Assembly (NCBI GenBank): GCA_003153015.1
Contig: PMBS01000041.1
Coordinates: 1-43,972 of the forward strand
Source: Myxococcales bacterium
GTDB taxonomy: Bacteria; Myxococcota_A; Polyangia; Fen-1088
Length of the DNA: 43,972 bases
Direction of reading: 5' to 3'
A program made the translations under genes and the position numbers. The notes beneath the pieces are model-generated. The model made no database searches. It was not told the origin of the DNA and saw only the letters and a program-made list of their open reading frames with translations. Positions 10,001 through 17,773 of this stretch are shown here, in pieces. How positions within the stretch are numbered: position 1 is the stretch's first letter; each line of letters opens with the position of its first letter.

Positions 10001-10388
10001 GTCCCACTACCCGACCAAGACCCGCATGCAGGCCAAGATCGACAACACACAGGAGTTCTTCAACAACTTCTACAAGAAGAATCCGGTCGAGCCCAATGCC
10101 AACCGCTTCTCGTCGATTTGCGACTCGCTGCACGGCGATGGCGCCGTGGCCGCCTGCGACCCGGCCTTTGGTCACAACTCGTACACGGTCAACATGGCCA
10201 TGTGCAACTACGTCAGCGTGTTCAACGATGGCGGGGCCACGACTCAGGACATCCGGCAGGAGGCTCTCGAAGAGGCCGTGTCAACCACCGTCGAGAATGA
10301 TCGCTACTTCCAGGAATCGCTCGGCGTATACTCTATGCTCTTCCTGTCAGGCAACTTCCCCAACCCGCTGACGGTGCCGACCAAATAG
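7095..10388 (+). CDS. GH8-family glycoside hydrolase (cellulase-like) with three N-terminal binding-like modules, copy 1
   Basis: The start ATG 7095 is chosen because MIQSSHSRRLRAELR aligns with the start of the paralogue; the product has 1,097 residues. A hydrophobic segment (WFLLSAGMLLALWSC) ends in a Cys, so it is probably lipid-anchored. A SGG/ASGG linker follows, then three related modules at about 171-271, 319-433 and 488-585, each with a VHxRxxW start, a WY...P centre and an EYW/IWL...Y end, resembling starch- or glycan-binding beta-sandwiches. Residues about 645-1090 form a GH8 domain: SEGQGYG with the expected general acid Glu707, FDGDVDIGIGL with Asp781/783/785, and RVGIDAAWFGD with Asp951 where the family base lies. 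GH8 enzymes are inverting endo-beta-1,4-glucanases, xylanases or chitosanases; the substrate cannot be told here. Many Cys suggest disulfides, fitting export. Confidence 0.85.
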   Translation: MIQSSHSRRLRAELRHIAGAAWNVTRWFLLSAGMLLALWSCNSHPMASGTPGRAWAYEPPDAAIASSGGTTQVTTTASSTPRNPFATGSGGSTGGVAASGGVEASGGAEVSGGAEASGGTPAGGTTRIATTGPTGGATVPDAAVAPPPDTRPPPPDLPPDQSIETFSCPIGQVRMHVRDIWSSTVNPTMNTMSAPPLSVVVIRPTGSYVQYGARQDAANCSWYSVCIPNTVATIQIKPVGPDGCPANNASGAFDISKLAPTSPDIWLDYTGPSSTLAADYSAYPNANVGAQKFRLTNDKTLVASEACPPGQPDQSVPTGYIKVHFRWPWGDPQLTHFPGSACGKLKLGYDTPPYPSSLKVTGVGCEMQALLEYQDGNCPWYFVLIPTSSWTKTAANPVNITFRYPDDSVGLWTPNLPLPVLTPGVNEYWIGYAGAPDNTAASMPVCMDWSQDPLTYYFYTKNPGPGYEHCGGSTGPVDPCRPPVPSNFHTVHFRYIWAGQKTFTFFPKPALMPPWMEMEVTSNKVICFREADRPWYNCPVPDKFFVAGATWRAVDKTHSPEWNTVMPRPFPDTPNEYWLRWDYGKPDIPATSRFKFFTYYPDATNGDWSATSNWNDGACAPKPPATPVIVGFDFGGWFPYASTNYLYPNGGSLAYVYQEVAKVQDLLNAFVFERYLIWRDNYVTATDTVCGAGTARIKTDPPKTVSEGQGYGIAISAAIGDKPTFDALWKFTRHFLSQSAKKYCGGLMGWMWDGNIACRPLDTPCDPDTGACGGNQDSAFDGDVDIGIGLVFAALQWPEYQQNAIDWLVKMECEINTVYDGKWNYPTNGDTWDKTDCSGYQATGPSKPCSYVKGVPTNMFLDYFPPGYFRVFGDFLAAKLGSTQTAANGQTHRDFWYKTAETVYELLERCYNQTGVNPGLVGADGNIETPCSAASAGTYEELRSLWRVGIDAAWFGDNTSLPENTAKSSSHYPTKTRMQAKIDNTQEFFNNFYKKNPVEPNANRFSSICDSLHGDGAVAACDPAFGHNSYTVNMAMCNYVSVFNDGGATTQDIRQEALEEAVSTTVENDRYFQESLGVYSMLFLSGNFPNPLTVPTK

Positions 10389-10399
10389 TGCCATACCAA

Positions 10400-13300
10400 A
10401 TGACCACGCTTCAATCTTCGAATAGCCGCTGTTTCGGGGCAGAGCTGCGTCAAGTCGTGCGCGCGATGTGGAACGTAACGCGCTGGTTCTTGCTGAGCGC
10501 AGGCATGCTCCTCGTGCTGTGGAGCTGCAACTCCCATCCCATTTCGGAGGGGACACCCGGCCATGCGTGGGCTTACGAGCCACCCGACGCGGCCATTGTC
10601 TCCTCAGGCGGTACCACGCAGGCCACGACGACCGCCTCTTCCATCCCGCGGAACCCGTTTGCCACCGGGGGACGTGGCACAGGCGGCGTGGTAGCGTCTG
10701 GCGGCGTGGAGGCCTCCGGCGGCGCAGAGGCGTCTGGCGGCGGGGGGGCGTCTGGCGGCGGGGAGGCGTCTGGCGGCACGTCTGCAGGCGGTACCACGAG
10801 GATTGCCACGACCAGCCCCACCGGGGGCGTAGTTGTTCCCGATGCCGCAGTCCCACCTCCCGACACCCGGCCGCCGCCGCCTGACCTGCCGGCGGACGTG
10901 AGCGAAAACTACACCTGTCCCACAAGTGACGTGCGCATACACGTACGAGACATCTGGTCGAGCACGGTCAACCCGACCATGAACACGATGTCGGCTCCGC
11001 CCTTGGGGGTTATCGTCATCGACCCAGTAGCCAACTGGTTGCAGTACGGTGCGCGCCAAGACACAGCGAACTGTTCTTGGTACTCGGTGTGTGTTCCCAA
11101 GACCATCACCAAGTTCGAGATCAAGCCGATCGGTCCTGACGGCTGCCCCAGCGGCAACCCCTCGGGCAATTTCGATGCCTCGAAACTGGCGCCCACGAGC
11201 CCAGAGATTTGGCTCGACTACACCGGCCCGTCCAGTACCCTGGCCGCTGACTACGCCAACGCCAATGTCGGCGCCCAGAAGTTCCGCCTCACCAACGACA
11301 AGACCCTGGTCGCTTCCGAGGCATGCCCGCTAGGGCAGCCCGATCAGTCTGTCCCCACTGGCTACATCAAGGTCCACTTCCGCTGGCCTTGGGGCGATCC
11401 GCAATTGACTCACTTCCCGGGCTCGGCCTGTGGAACGCTCAAGCTGGGCTACGACACGCCCCCCTACCCCAGCAGCCTGAAAGTCACTGGGGTGGGCTGC
11501 GAGATGCAGGCTCTGCTCGAATACCAAGACGGCATTTGCCCCTGGTACTTCGTGCTCATCCCCACGAGTTCTTGGACAAAGACCGCCGCGAACCCAGTGA
11601 ACATCACCTTCCGCTACCCCGACGACAGCGTGGGCCTGTGGACGCCGAATCTGCCCCTGCCCGTGCTCACCACCGGCGTCAACGAATACTGGATCGGGTA
11701 CGCGGGCGCGCCCGACAACACGGCGGCATCCATTCCCGTGTGCATGGACTGGTCGCAAGATCCCCTCAGCTTCTATTTCTACACAAAGAACCCAGGTCCT
11801 GGGTATGAGCACTGCGGCGGGGCCACCGGCCCGATTGATCCGTGCCGGCCGCCGGTTCCGTCCAACTTCCACACCGTACACTTCCGCTACATCTGGGCCG
11901 GACAGAAGACCTTCACGTTCTTCCCCAAGCCCGCGCTCATGCCCCCGTGGATGGAAATGGAAGTAACCAGCCACAAGGTCATCTGCTTCCGCGAGGCCGA
12001 TCGCCCGTGGTACAATTGTCCCGTCCCCGACGCGTTCTTTGTTGCGGGGGCTACTTGGCGGGCAGTGGACAAGACCCACAACCCCGAGTGGAACACCGTT
12101 GCGCCGCGCCCCTTCCCCGACACGCCCAACGAATACTGGCTGCGCTGGGACTACGGCAAGCCCGACATCCCAGCCACTAGCCGTTTCAAGTTCTTCACCT
12201 ACTATCCCGATGCAACCAGCGGCGACTGGTCCGCCACCAGCAACTGGAACGACAGCGCCTGCGCGCCCAAGCCGCCGGCCACGCCGGTCACCGTCGGATT
12301 TGGGTTCGGAGGCTGGTTCCCCTACGCCAGCACCAACTATCTCTATCCCAACGGGGGATCGTTGGCCTACGTCTATCAGGAGGTGGCCAAGGTCCAGGAC
12401 CTGCTGAATGCCTTCGTGTTCGAGCGGTACTTGATCTGGCGAGACAATTACGTCACGACCACGGACACGGTGTGCGGCGCGGGCACGGCGCGTATCAAGA
12501 CCGACCCGCCCAAGACAGTCAGCGAGGGCCAGGGCTATGGCATGGCCATCGCCGCGGCCATCGGCGACAAGCCGACCTTCGATTCCTTGTGGAATTTCGT
12601 CCGGCATTTCCTCTCACAATCCGCGGTGAAGTACTGTGGCGGTCTCATGGGCTGGATGTGGGACGGCAGCATTCCCTGCCGCCCGCTCGATTCGCCCTGC
12701 GATCCGACCAAGGAGAACTGCAGCGGACAGCAAGACAGCGCGTTCGATGGTGACGTCGACATCGCCATCGGGTTGGTGTACGCGGCCCTGCAATGGCCGG
12801 AGTACACCCAATTCGCCACCGACTGGCTGGTCAAGATGGAGTGCGAGATCGACACCAAGGCCGACGGCATCTGGAACTACCCCACGGAAGGGGACACCGG
12901 GCCCAAGAACTGCCAGGACTATCCCAACAAGCCCTGCTCCTACCAGACCGGAGTCATGTCGGTGAACGTGCACATGGACTACTACCCGCCGGGCTATTTC
13001 CGGGTCTTCGGCGATTTCTTGGCTGCCAAGCTGGGCAGCACTGCACAGGCGGCCAACGGGCAAACCCACCGCGATTTTTGGTACAAGACCGCAGAGACGG
13101 TCTACGAAATGCTTGAGCGTTGCTACGATCAAGCGGGGTTGCAGCCGGGACTTGTCGGGCAATCAGGTAGTTCTTTCACTACGCCTTGTTCCGAAGTTGG
13201 AGGTCCATCTGGACCGTACGAGTGGGAGCGCTTCTTGTGGCGCGTGGGCATCGACGCTGCCTGGTTCGGCGACAATACTAGCCTGCCGGAAAACGCCCCC

Positions 13301-13696
13301 AACTCCTCAAAGCACTATCCCGGCAAGACGCGCATGCAGGCCGAGATCGACAACGTACAGAACTACTTCAACAGTTTCTACAAGAACAACCCGGTCGAGC
13401 CCAACGCCAACCGATTCTCGTCCATTTGTGACGTGCTGTCACCGAGTGGCACTGTCACGAATTGCGACCCTGCCAATGGCCATAATTCCTACACCGTCAA
13501 CTCGGCCATGTGCGCGTATGTCAGCGTGTTCAGCAATGGCGGGGCCACGACCACGGACATCCGGCAGGAGGCCATTGAAGAAGCCGTATCAACCACCGTC
13601 GAGAATGACAAGTACTTCCAGGAATCACTCGGCGTGTATTCCATGCTGTTCTTGTCAGGCAACTTCCCGAATCCGATGACGGTGCCCACCAAATAG
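10400..13696 (+). CDS. GH8-family glycoside hydrolase with three N-terminal binding-like modules, copy 2
   Basis: This is a tandem paralogue of the preceding gene, 1,098 residues from ATG 10400 (MTTLQSSNSRCFGAELR). A GTG at 10388 overlaps the upstream TAG by one base and is an alternative start. It has the same order: membrane-anchor or lipoprotein-like WFLLSAGMLLVLWSC, a SGG linker (shorter and differently repeated), three glycan-binding-like modules, then the GH8 domain. Catalytic signatures are kept: SEGQGYGMA with Glu709, FDGDVDIAIGL with Asp783/785/787, RVGIDAAWFGD with Asp952. The central modules are nearly identical to copy 1, while the first module and the GH8 domain have diverged clearly, including a changed Cys-rich loop (CDPTKENCSGQQ). 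It probably shares a transcript with copy 1. The diverged catalytic part hints at a different substrate or product range; that is inference. Confidence 0.85.
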   Translation: MTTLQSSNSRCFGAELRQVVRAMWNVTRWFLLSAGMLLVLWSCNSHPISEGTPGHAWAYEPPDAAIVSSGGTTQATTTASSIPRNPFATGGRGTGGVVASGGVEASGGAEASGGGGASGGGEASGGTSAGGTTRIATTSPTGGVVVPDAAVPPPDTRPPPPDLPADVSENYTCPTSDVRIHVRDIWSSTVNPTMNTMSAPPLGVIVIDPVANWLQYGARQDTANCSWYSVCVPKTITKFEIKPIGPDGCPSGNPSGNFDASKLAPTSPEIWLDYTGPSSTLAADYANANVGAQKFRLTNDKTLVASEACPLGQPDQSVPTGYIKVHFRWPWGDPQLTHFPGSACGTLKLGYDTPPYPSSLKVTGVGCEMQALLEYQDGICPWYFVLIPTSSWTKTAANPVNITFRYPDDSVGLWTPNLPLPVLTTGVNEYWIGYAGAPDNTAASIPVCMDWSQDPLSFYFYTKNPGPGYEHCGGATGPIDPCRPPVPSNFHTVHFRYIWAGQKTFTFFPKPALMPPWMEMEVTSHKVICFREADRPWYNCPVPDAFFVAGATWRAVDKTHNPEWNTVAPRPFPDTPNEYWLRWDYGKPDIPATSRFKFFTYYPDATSGDWSATSNWNDSACAPKPPATPVTVGFGFGGWFPYASTNYLYPNGGSLAYVYQEVAKVQDLLNAFVFERYLIWRDNYVTTTDTVCGAGTARIKTDPPKTVSEGQGYGMAIAAAIGDKPTFDSLWNFVRHFLSQSAVKYCGGLMGWMWDGSIPCRPLDSPCDPTKENCSGQQDSAFDGDVDIAIGLVYAALQWPEYTQFATDWLVKMECEIDTKADGIWNYPTEGDTGPKNCQDYPNKPCSYQTGVMSVNVHMDYYPPGYFRVFGDFLAAKLGSTAQAANGQTHRDFWYKTAETVYEMLERCYDQAGLQPGLVGQSGSSFTTPCSEVGGPSGPYEWERFLWRVGIDAAWFGDNTSLPENAPNSSKHYPGKTRMQAEIDNVQNYFNSFYKNNPVEPNANRFSSICDVLSPSGTVTNCDPANGHNSYTVNSAMCAYVSVFSNGGATTTDIRQEAIEEAVSTTVENDKYFQESLGVYSMLFLSGNFPNPMTVPTK

Positions 13697-13720
13697 GGCA
13701 GCGCTTCTGCCCTCTGCCCC

Positions 13721-14176
13721 TCAGGGGACCGTCCCAGGGGCGGCGTCCCCGACGGCTTGGTCGTTGCAGTTGAAGCTTTTGGAGAGGTCGCTTGAGCAGA
13801 GCACAACTTTCTGCTCGGGGGTCACGCACACACCCGTGTCGTCGCTTCCGCTTGGGCAGACACAGGTCGTGCCGTTCTGGCAGCGGTCATCAAGCACCGC
13901 CCCGCAGACGCAGAACCCCGCGCTGATCGCTGTGCAAACATTGACCGGGCCAGCATGGTCGCGCGTCTGGATGCACTGTGCCTCCGCGAGGCAGGCGCCA
14001 CCACACCCACATGCCTCACCAGGTGCCCCGAGGCCAGCGCTGCACGCAGCATCAGCCAGCAAGCTCCCCGCGTCGCCAGGAGCTTGTGATCCCGAGCACC
14101 CGCAGACGAACACAATGGCCGTAAGCCTCGCCAGTGTGCCGTTGCTCATCACTATGCGGTGGCTCGCCTTCGTCAT
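13721..14176 (-). CDS. Small Cys-rich lipoprotein
   Basis: The product has 151 residues. The N-terminus (MTKASHRIVMSNGTLARLTAIVFVCGC) has a hydrophobic stretch ending in a candidate lipobox VCGC. The start at 14176 is supported by AAAGAGG upstream; a second ATG lies nine codons in. The mature part holds about 16 Cys in patterns such as CGCGGAC, FCVCG and TCVCPSG, much like the EGF- or metallothionein-like Cys-rich tails of myxobacterial lipoproteins. It converges on the GH8 pair with a gap of only 24 bp. No function is recognised. It may be a structural surface protein with many disulfides. Confidence 0.6.
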   Translation of the reverse strand: MTKASHRIVMSNGTLARLTAIVFVCGCSGSQAPGDAGSLLADAACSAGLGAPGEACGCGGACLAEAQCIQTRDHAGPVNVCTAISAGFCVCGAVLDDRCQNGTTCVCPSGSDDTGVCVTPEQKVVLCSSDLSKSFNCNDQAVGDAAPGTVP

Positions 14177-14333
14177 CGTTGTGCCTCTTTCCCAACCCTG
14201 CTCGTCCCCAGATACTGGCCTGGATCGGTCTAGCGTATCACCTAGATTGGACCAAGAGCCTCCGTCCCTGTCAAGCGTCCCCTCGCCCTCCTTGCCGTCC
14301 TACTGCCGGTGCTCCGCCGACAGTTCCAAGCAA

Positions 14334-14501
14334 CTAGAGCACCGAACGGTTTGAATGCTGGGCAGAATCGAAGACTTGCGGGCGCACGGGAAACTCGCCT
14401 CTCCCCGCGCAGCGGGCGCAGCGGGGAGAGGGAATCGGACAGGTGCTCGGGCATCACAACTCCTGGATTTCACGGCGGAGTCAAACCGTTTGGTGCTCTA
14501 G
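14334..14501. repeat. 168-bp inverted-repeat element with CTAG ends (MITE-like)
   Basis: The two ends are inverted copies of each other over 21 bases with one mismatch (14334-14354, reading CTAGAGCACC then GAACGGTTTGA, against 14481-14501). Near the centre is an 11-bp perfect stem (CCTCTCCCCGC 14398-14408 with GCGGGGAGAGG 14421-14431). No ORF fits inside. The element fills most of the 412-bp gap (14177-14588) between the Cys-rich lipoprotein and the sulfatase gene. Outside it I see only the presumed promoters of these two divergent genes. It could be a non-autonomous transposon with CTAG as target duplication, or a palindromic RNA element. Confidence 0.65.
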
Positions 14502-14588
14502 GCGGTGACCCCAGGCCGCGGACGTTCATTCGGCACCACCGGGGACAGATGGGTGCCATGTCCCTGACAACTGCGCTAAAAGAGGCCC

Positions 14589-16811
14589 ATGTCTCGTGTT
14601 TCTTTCGGTCTCGCCGCACCCGTCGTCGCTTGCCTCGGCCTCGCCTGTCAGCGTGCGCCTCTGCCCGCGCACGCGGCATCGCCCTCTTCCGCGGCGTCGC
14701 CCAAGACGGCCCAGCCGGCCGCGCCGCGACTGGATGAGTCCGGGCCGCGCGTGGATCTGCTGGCCAACCGGGCCATGTGGCACCTGTTTCAGCGTGGCCT
14801 GGTCATTCCTCTTGGCAGTGAAGGATTCAGGAAGTACACGCAGGAATACACCAGCCCCTGGCGAGGGGTGAGCAAGCTGCAAGATCGCGCCGGTCGCGTC
14901 TTGGGCTCCACCACGAGCAGCTTGCGCTTCCCCTGGGACGGCGAAATTGGGGCAGCCACCATCGTTGTGCGCATGAGCGGCGATGCCGGACAGCGGCTGT
15001 CGCTGCGCCTGAACGGCAGGCCTTTGAAGCCCGCCGCCCTGACCAGCGGCTGGCAGGCAGTGGCGGTCAATGTGCCGGCCGGCGTGCTTCGCGTCGGCGA
15101 GAACGATCTCATCATCGCAGTGGCCAGAAAGGGCGCGCTCTTTCACTCGCTGGAGGTATTCGCCGGGCCGGCACCCGAAGCGGGCGACGCCTGGCCGGCC
15201 TCGTCCCCGGTAATTGCGGCCAGCGTGGCCGGGCAAGAAAAGGCCGCTCTCGCCGGATTTCGCCGCTATGCCATGCTGCTGGAAGTCCCGCGCCAGTCGT
15301 TCCTGGTACTGGAAACCGCGGCGCCGCAGGCAGCCGCACACCTGCGCGTTTCTGCGCGACCCGAGGGTCAGCCAGCCCAGATCCTGCTCGACGAAACCCA
15401 AACCCCGGGGCGCTGGCAGCCCCATACGCTTTCGCTGGCGGCCCTGGCTGGGAAGCTGGTGGCGCTTGAACTCGCCGTGGTTGACGGCGGCGATGGACTG
15501 TGGGCCTCGCCGCGCATTCTACTGGCTGCGGCGCCGTCGCTTGCACGCCCCAAACCAGTACGCAATCTGGTACTGCTCATCGGCGATGCCCTGCGCGCCG
15601 ACAGCCTCGCGCTCTACCACCAGAGCAAGGTTCTCACCCCGCGCATCACCGAGGCCGGCCGCAAGAACGGCGTGGTCTTTCTCAACACCGAGGCCGCCTC
15701 GCCTTCATCACCGCCTTCGCATGCCAGCATCCAGAGCGGCACCTTGCCGCGCGTGAACGGCATCCTGGGCGACAAGGCCAAGCTCAACCCGGGCACGCCG
15801 ATGATCAGCGCCGTACTGGGCGAAGAAAGGATCGCCACCGGCTACTACGGCGACAATTCATTTGCCATGGGCCGGCTCAAGACCGCATCCAAGTGGACCG
15901 CGTATCATCAGCCCTCGCAGGAAGGCAAAGGTGGGGGCTGCCCTACCCTGGTCAAGATGATGCTGGGCTTCGCCGACGAGCAGATCAAGGCAGGACGACG
16001 CTTCTTCCTGTCGTCGATAGCCTTCGAACCGCACACCCCGTACATCTATCACCAGGGCATTACCGAACACTACGTGAAGGGCGAGTTCGACCCGGCCATC
16101 GGCAAGAGCCCCGACGGCGTCATCCTGACTGCCATCGTGAAGGGCAAACTGCCCATGACCCCGGCGCGCTGGCAGCAACTGCGCGGGCTCTATGACGGCG
16201 AGGTCGAATACCTCGATCAGTGTTTCGGCACGCTGGTCGACGGGCTGGCGGCGCGGGGCCTGCGCGACAACACCGCGGTCATCTTGCTGGCAGACCACGG
16301 CGAGGGATTTTTCGAGCACGGCAGCCTGGGCCACGCCTATGGCCACTGGTTCGAGGTCACGCAGGTGCCGCTGGTAATGTGGGTTCCGGGCCTCACCGAC
16401 AAGGAGATCACTGTCGACACGACAGTCAGCCACGTGGACCTGGCGCCCACCATCCTGGATCTTCTGGGTCTGCCGCCCGAGCCGCGCATGCAGGGAGAGA
16501 GCCTTGTACCGATGGCCCTGCGGCAGGGACCGTGGACACCGCGTGTGGTGCCGGCGGAATACGGCCGCAGCTACTCGCTGCGCGCCGCCAATCTGCGCTA
16601 CATCGTGGACTATTCCGGCAAGGAAACGCTCTTCGATACAGTCGACGATCCTATCGAGAAGACCGACGTCAAGAACCAGCGCCCCATGGCCTTGCGCTAC
16701 CTGCGTGACTGCGCTGGCTTCTACCTGGCCCATCGTACCCGCTGGCACACGGCCACCTGGGGCACGCTCAACAATCAGACAGAGGAATTTGTGAAAGCAA
16801 CGGGGGGTTAG
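14589..16811 (+). CDS. Sulfatase-family (alkaline phosphatase superfamily) lipoprotein
   Basis: The product has 740 residues from ATG 14589, with AAGAGG 6 nt upstream. The signal [20 protein letters not shown] gives a lipid-attachment Cys at 20. Residues about 50-310 hold beta-sandwich material ([26 protein letters not shown]). From about 320 comes the sulfatase core: [13 protein letters not shown] (metal site), [11 protein letters not shown] at about 372-382 (nucleophile region), [19 protein letters not shown] at about 560-577 with metal-binding Asp/His, and [16 protein letters not shown]. In the C/S-x-P-x-R activation motif the Ser is present but Arg is replaced by His, so formylglycine maturation is doubtful; related myxobacterial proteins with SPSxxPSH motifs may act as phosphoester or phosphoglycerol hydrolases. 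The protein is likely at the envelope. The substrate is unknown. Confidence 0.82.
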   Translation: MSRVSFGLAAPVVACLGLACQRAPLPAHAASPSSAASPKTAQPAAPRLDESGPRVDLLANRAMWHLFQRGLVIPLGSEGFRKYTQEYTSPWRGVSKLQDRAGRVLGSTTSSLRFPWDGEIGAATIVVRMSGDAGQRLSLRLNGRPLKPAALTSGWQAVAVNVPAGVLRVGENDLIIAVARKGALFHSLEVFAGPAPEAGDAWPASSPVIAASVAGQEKAALAGFRRYAMLLEVPRQSFLVLETAAPQAAAHLRVSARPEGQPAQILLDETQTPGRWQPHTLSLAALAGKLVALELAVVDGGDGLWASPRILLAAAPSLARPKPVRNLVLLIGDALRADSLALYHQSKVLTPRITEAGRKNGVVFLNTEAASPSSPPSHASIQSGTLPRVNGILGDKAKLNPGTPMISAVLGEERIATGYYGDNSFAMGRLKTASKWTAYHQPSQEGKGGGCPTLVKMMLGFADEQIKAGRRFFLSSIAFEPHTPYIYHQGITEHYVKGEFDPAIGKSPDGVILTAIVKGKLPMTPARWQQLRGLYDGEVEYLDQCFGTLVDGLAARGLRDNTAVILLADHGEGFFEHGSLGHAYGHWFEVTQVPLVMWVPGLTDKEITVDTTVSHVDLAPTILDLLGLPPEPRMQGESLVPMALRQGPWTPRVVPAEYGRSYSLRAANLRYIVDYSGKETLFDTVDDPIEKTDVKNQRPMALRYLRDCAGFYLAHRTRWHTATWGTLNNQTEEFVKATGG

Positions 16812-16832
16812 AATGCCTTCGGCCTTTCGGCC

Positions 16833-17747
16833 CTAGCTCGCGGGCTGGCGCTTGCGGCGGATGAGTTCCAGTTCGCTCTCGGAGAAGCTGTACTGCTGGC
16901 CGCAGAAACTGCAGCTGACCTGAGCCTGGTTGTCCTGCAGGATCATCGCCTGCAGATCCTCATTGTGGAGCATTTCCAAGGTGGAGGCGGCGCGGGCGCG
17001 GCTGCACGAGCAGGCGAAGGTGACCGGCCGCCTTTCGAGTGTCTGCAGACTCTCCGCCACCGGCCCCAGCAGCCGGCGAGCCAGGGTCTCGGCGTCAATG
17101 ACGCCCGCCGCTTCGAGCAGCACCTGACTCAATCGCTGGTCATCCAAGGCCTGGCGAATGAACTCGACCAGGGCCGCGCCCTCGGCCTGGGGCAGGGTCT
17201 GCACCAACAGGCCCGCTGAGGCGATGACCTCGCCCTCGCCGTCCACCAGCGTATCGCAACGAAGCACGCTGTCGATCTGCTCGCTGGTCGAGAGATAGTT
17301 CTCCACATCACTGTCGATCTCCCCGGTCTGCAGCGCGGTCTGACCGGCGTAGTTCTGTGCCAGGCCCAGATCGCGGATCACGTTAACCACGCCCTTGTTT
17401 CCCACGGCCTCGGCCAGCGACAGGCGGGCCAAGTCGGATGCGCCGACCCAGGGAACTGCGCCGGGATGCCTGAGGTAGCCGCGCGCCCGACCGGACGAGC
17501 GCGCGTCCACAGTGATGCTGCCGAGCGGCCCATTGCCAAGAATCTGCAGGGTGACCTGTTCCTCGTCTTTGGTCAGCGTGGCCAGGGTCAGCCCCGCGGT
17601 GACCGCGCGACCCAACGCAACCGCGGCCACTCCCCGCAGGTGGTGCCGGCCTGCGATCTCGCGCACGGTCTGGGTCGTGATCGCGGCCACGACCCGAGCA
17701 CGGTTGCGTTCCAGCAAACAGCGAATGATCTCGTCGTGGTCGGTCAC
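16833..17747 (-). CDS. hslO: Redox-regulated molecular chaperone Hsp33
   Basis: The 304-residue product has the full Hsp33 layout. It is a cytosolic holdase that is switched on when oxidative stress oxidises its zinc-bound cysteines. The zinc ligands are all present: Cys246 and Cys248 (FACSCSRAR) and Cys279 and Cys282 (CSFCGQQYSF). Family landmarks include LGNGPLGSITVDA in the N-terminal domain, GNKGVVNVIRDLG, and DSDVENYLSTSEQI before the linker. GTG 17747 is the start. It lies 26 bp downstream of the winged-helix membrane protein gene in the same direction, so the two are probably one operon. It converges with the sulfatase gene, 21 bp away. The assignment is firm. Confidence 0.95.
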   Translation of the reverse strand: MTDHDEIIRCLLERNRARVVAAITTQTVREIAGRHHLRGVAAVALGRAVTAGLTLATLTKDEEQVTLQILGNGPLGSITVDARSSGRARGYLRHPGAVPWVGASDLARLSLAEAVGNKGVVNVIRDLGLAQNYAGQTALQTGEIDSDVENYLSTSEQIDSVLRCDTLVDGEGEVIASAGLLVQTLPQAEGAALVEFIRQALDDQRLSQVLLEAAGVIDAETLARRLLGPVAESLQTLERRPVTFACSCSRARAASTLEMLHNEDLQAMILQDNQAQVSCSFCGQQYSFSESELELIRRKRQPAS

Positions 17748-17773
17748 GTCTCGGCCCTGTCAGTGCGGATCGC

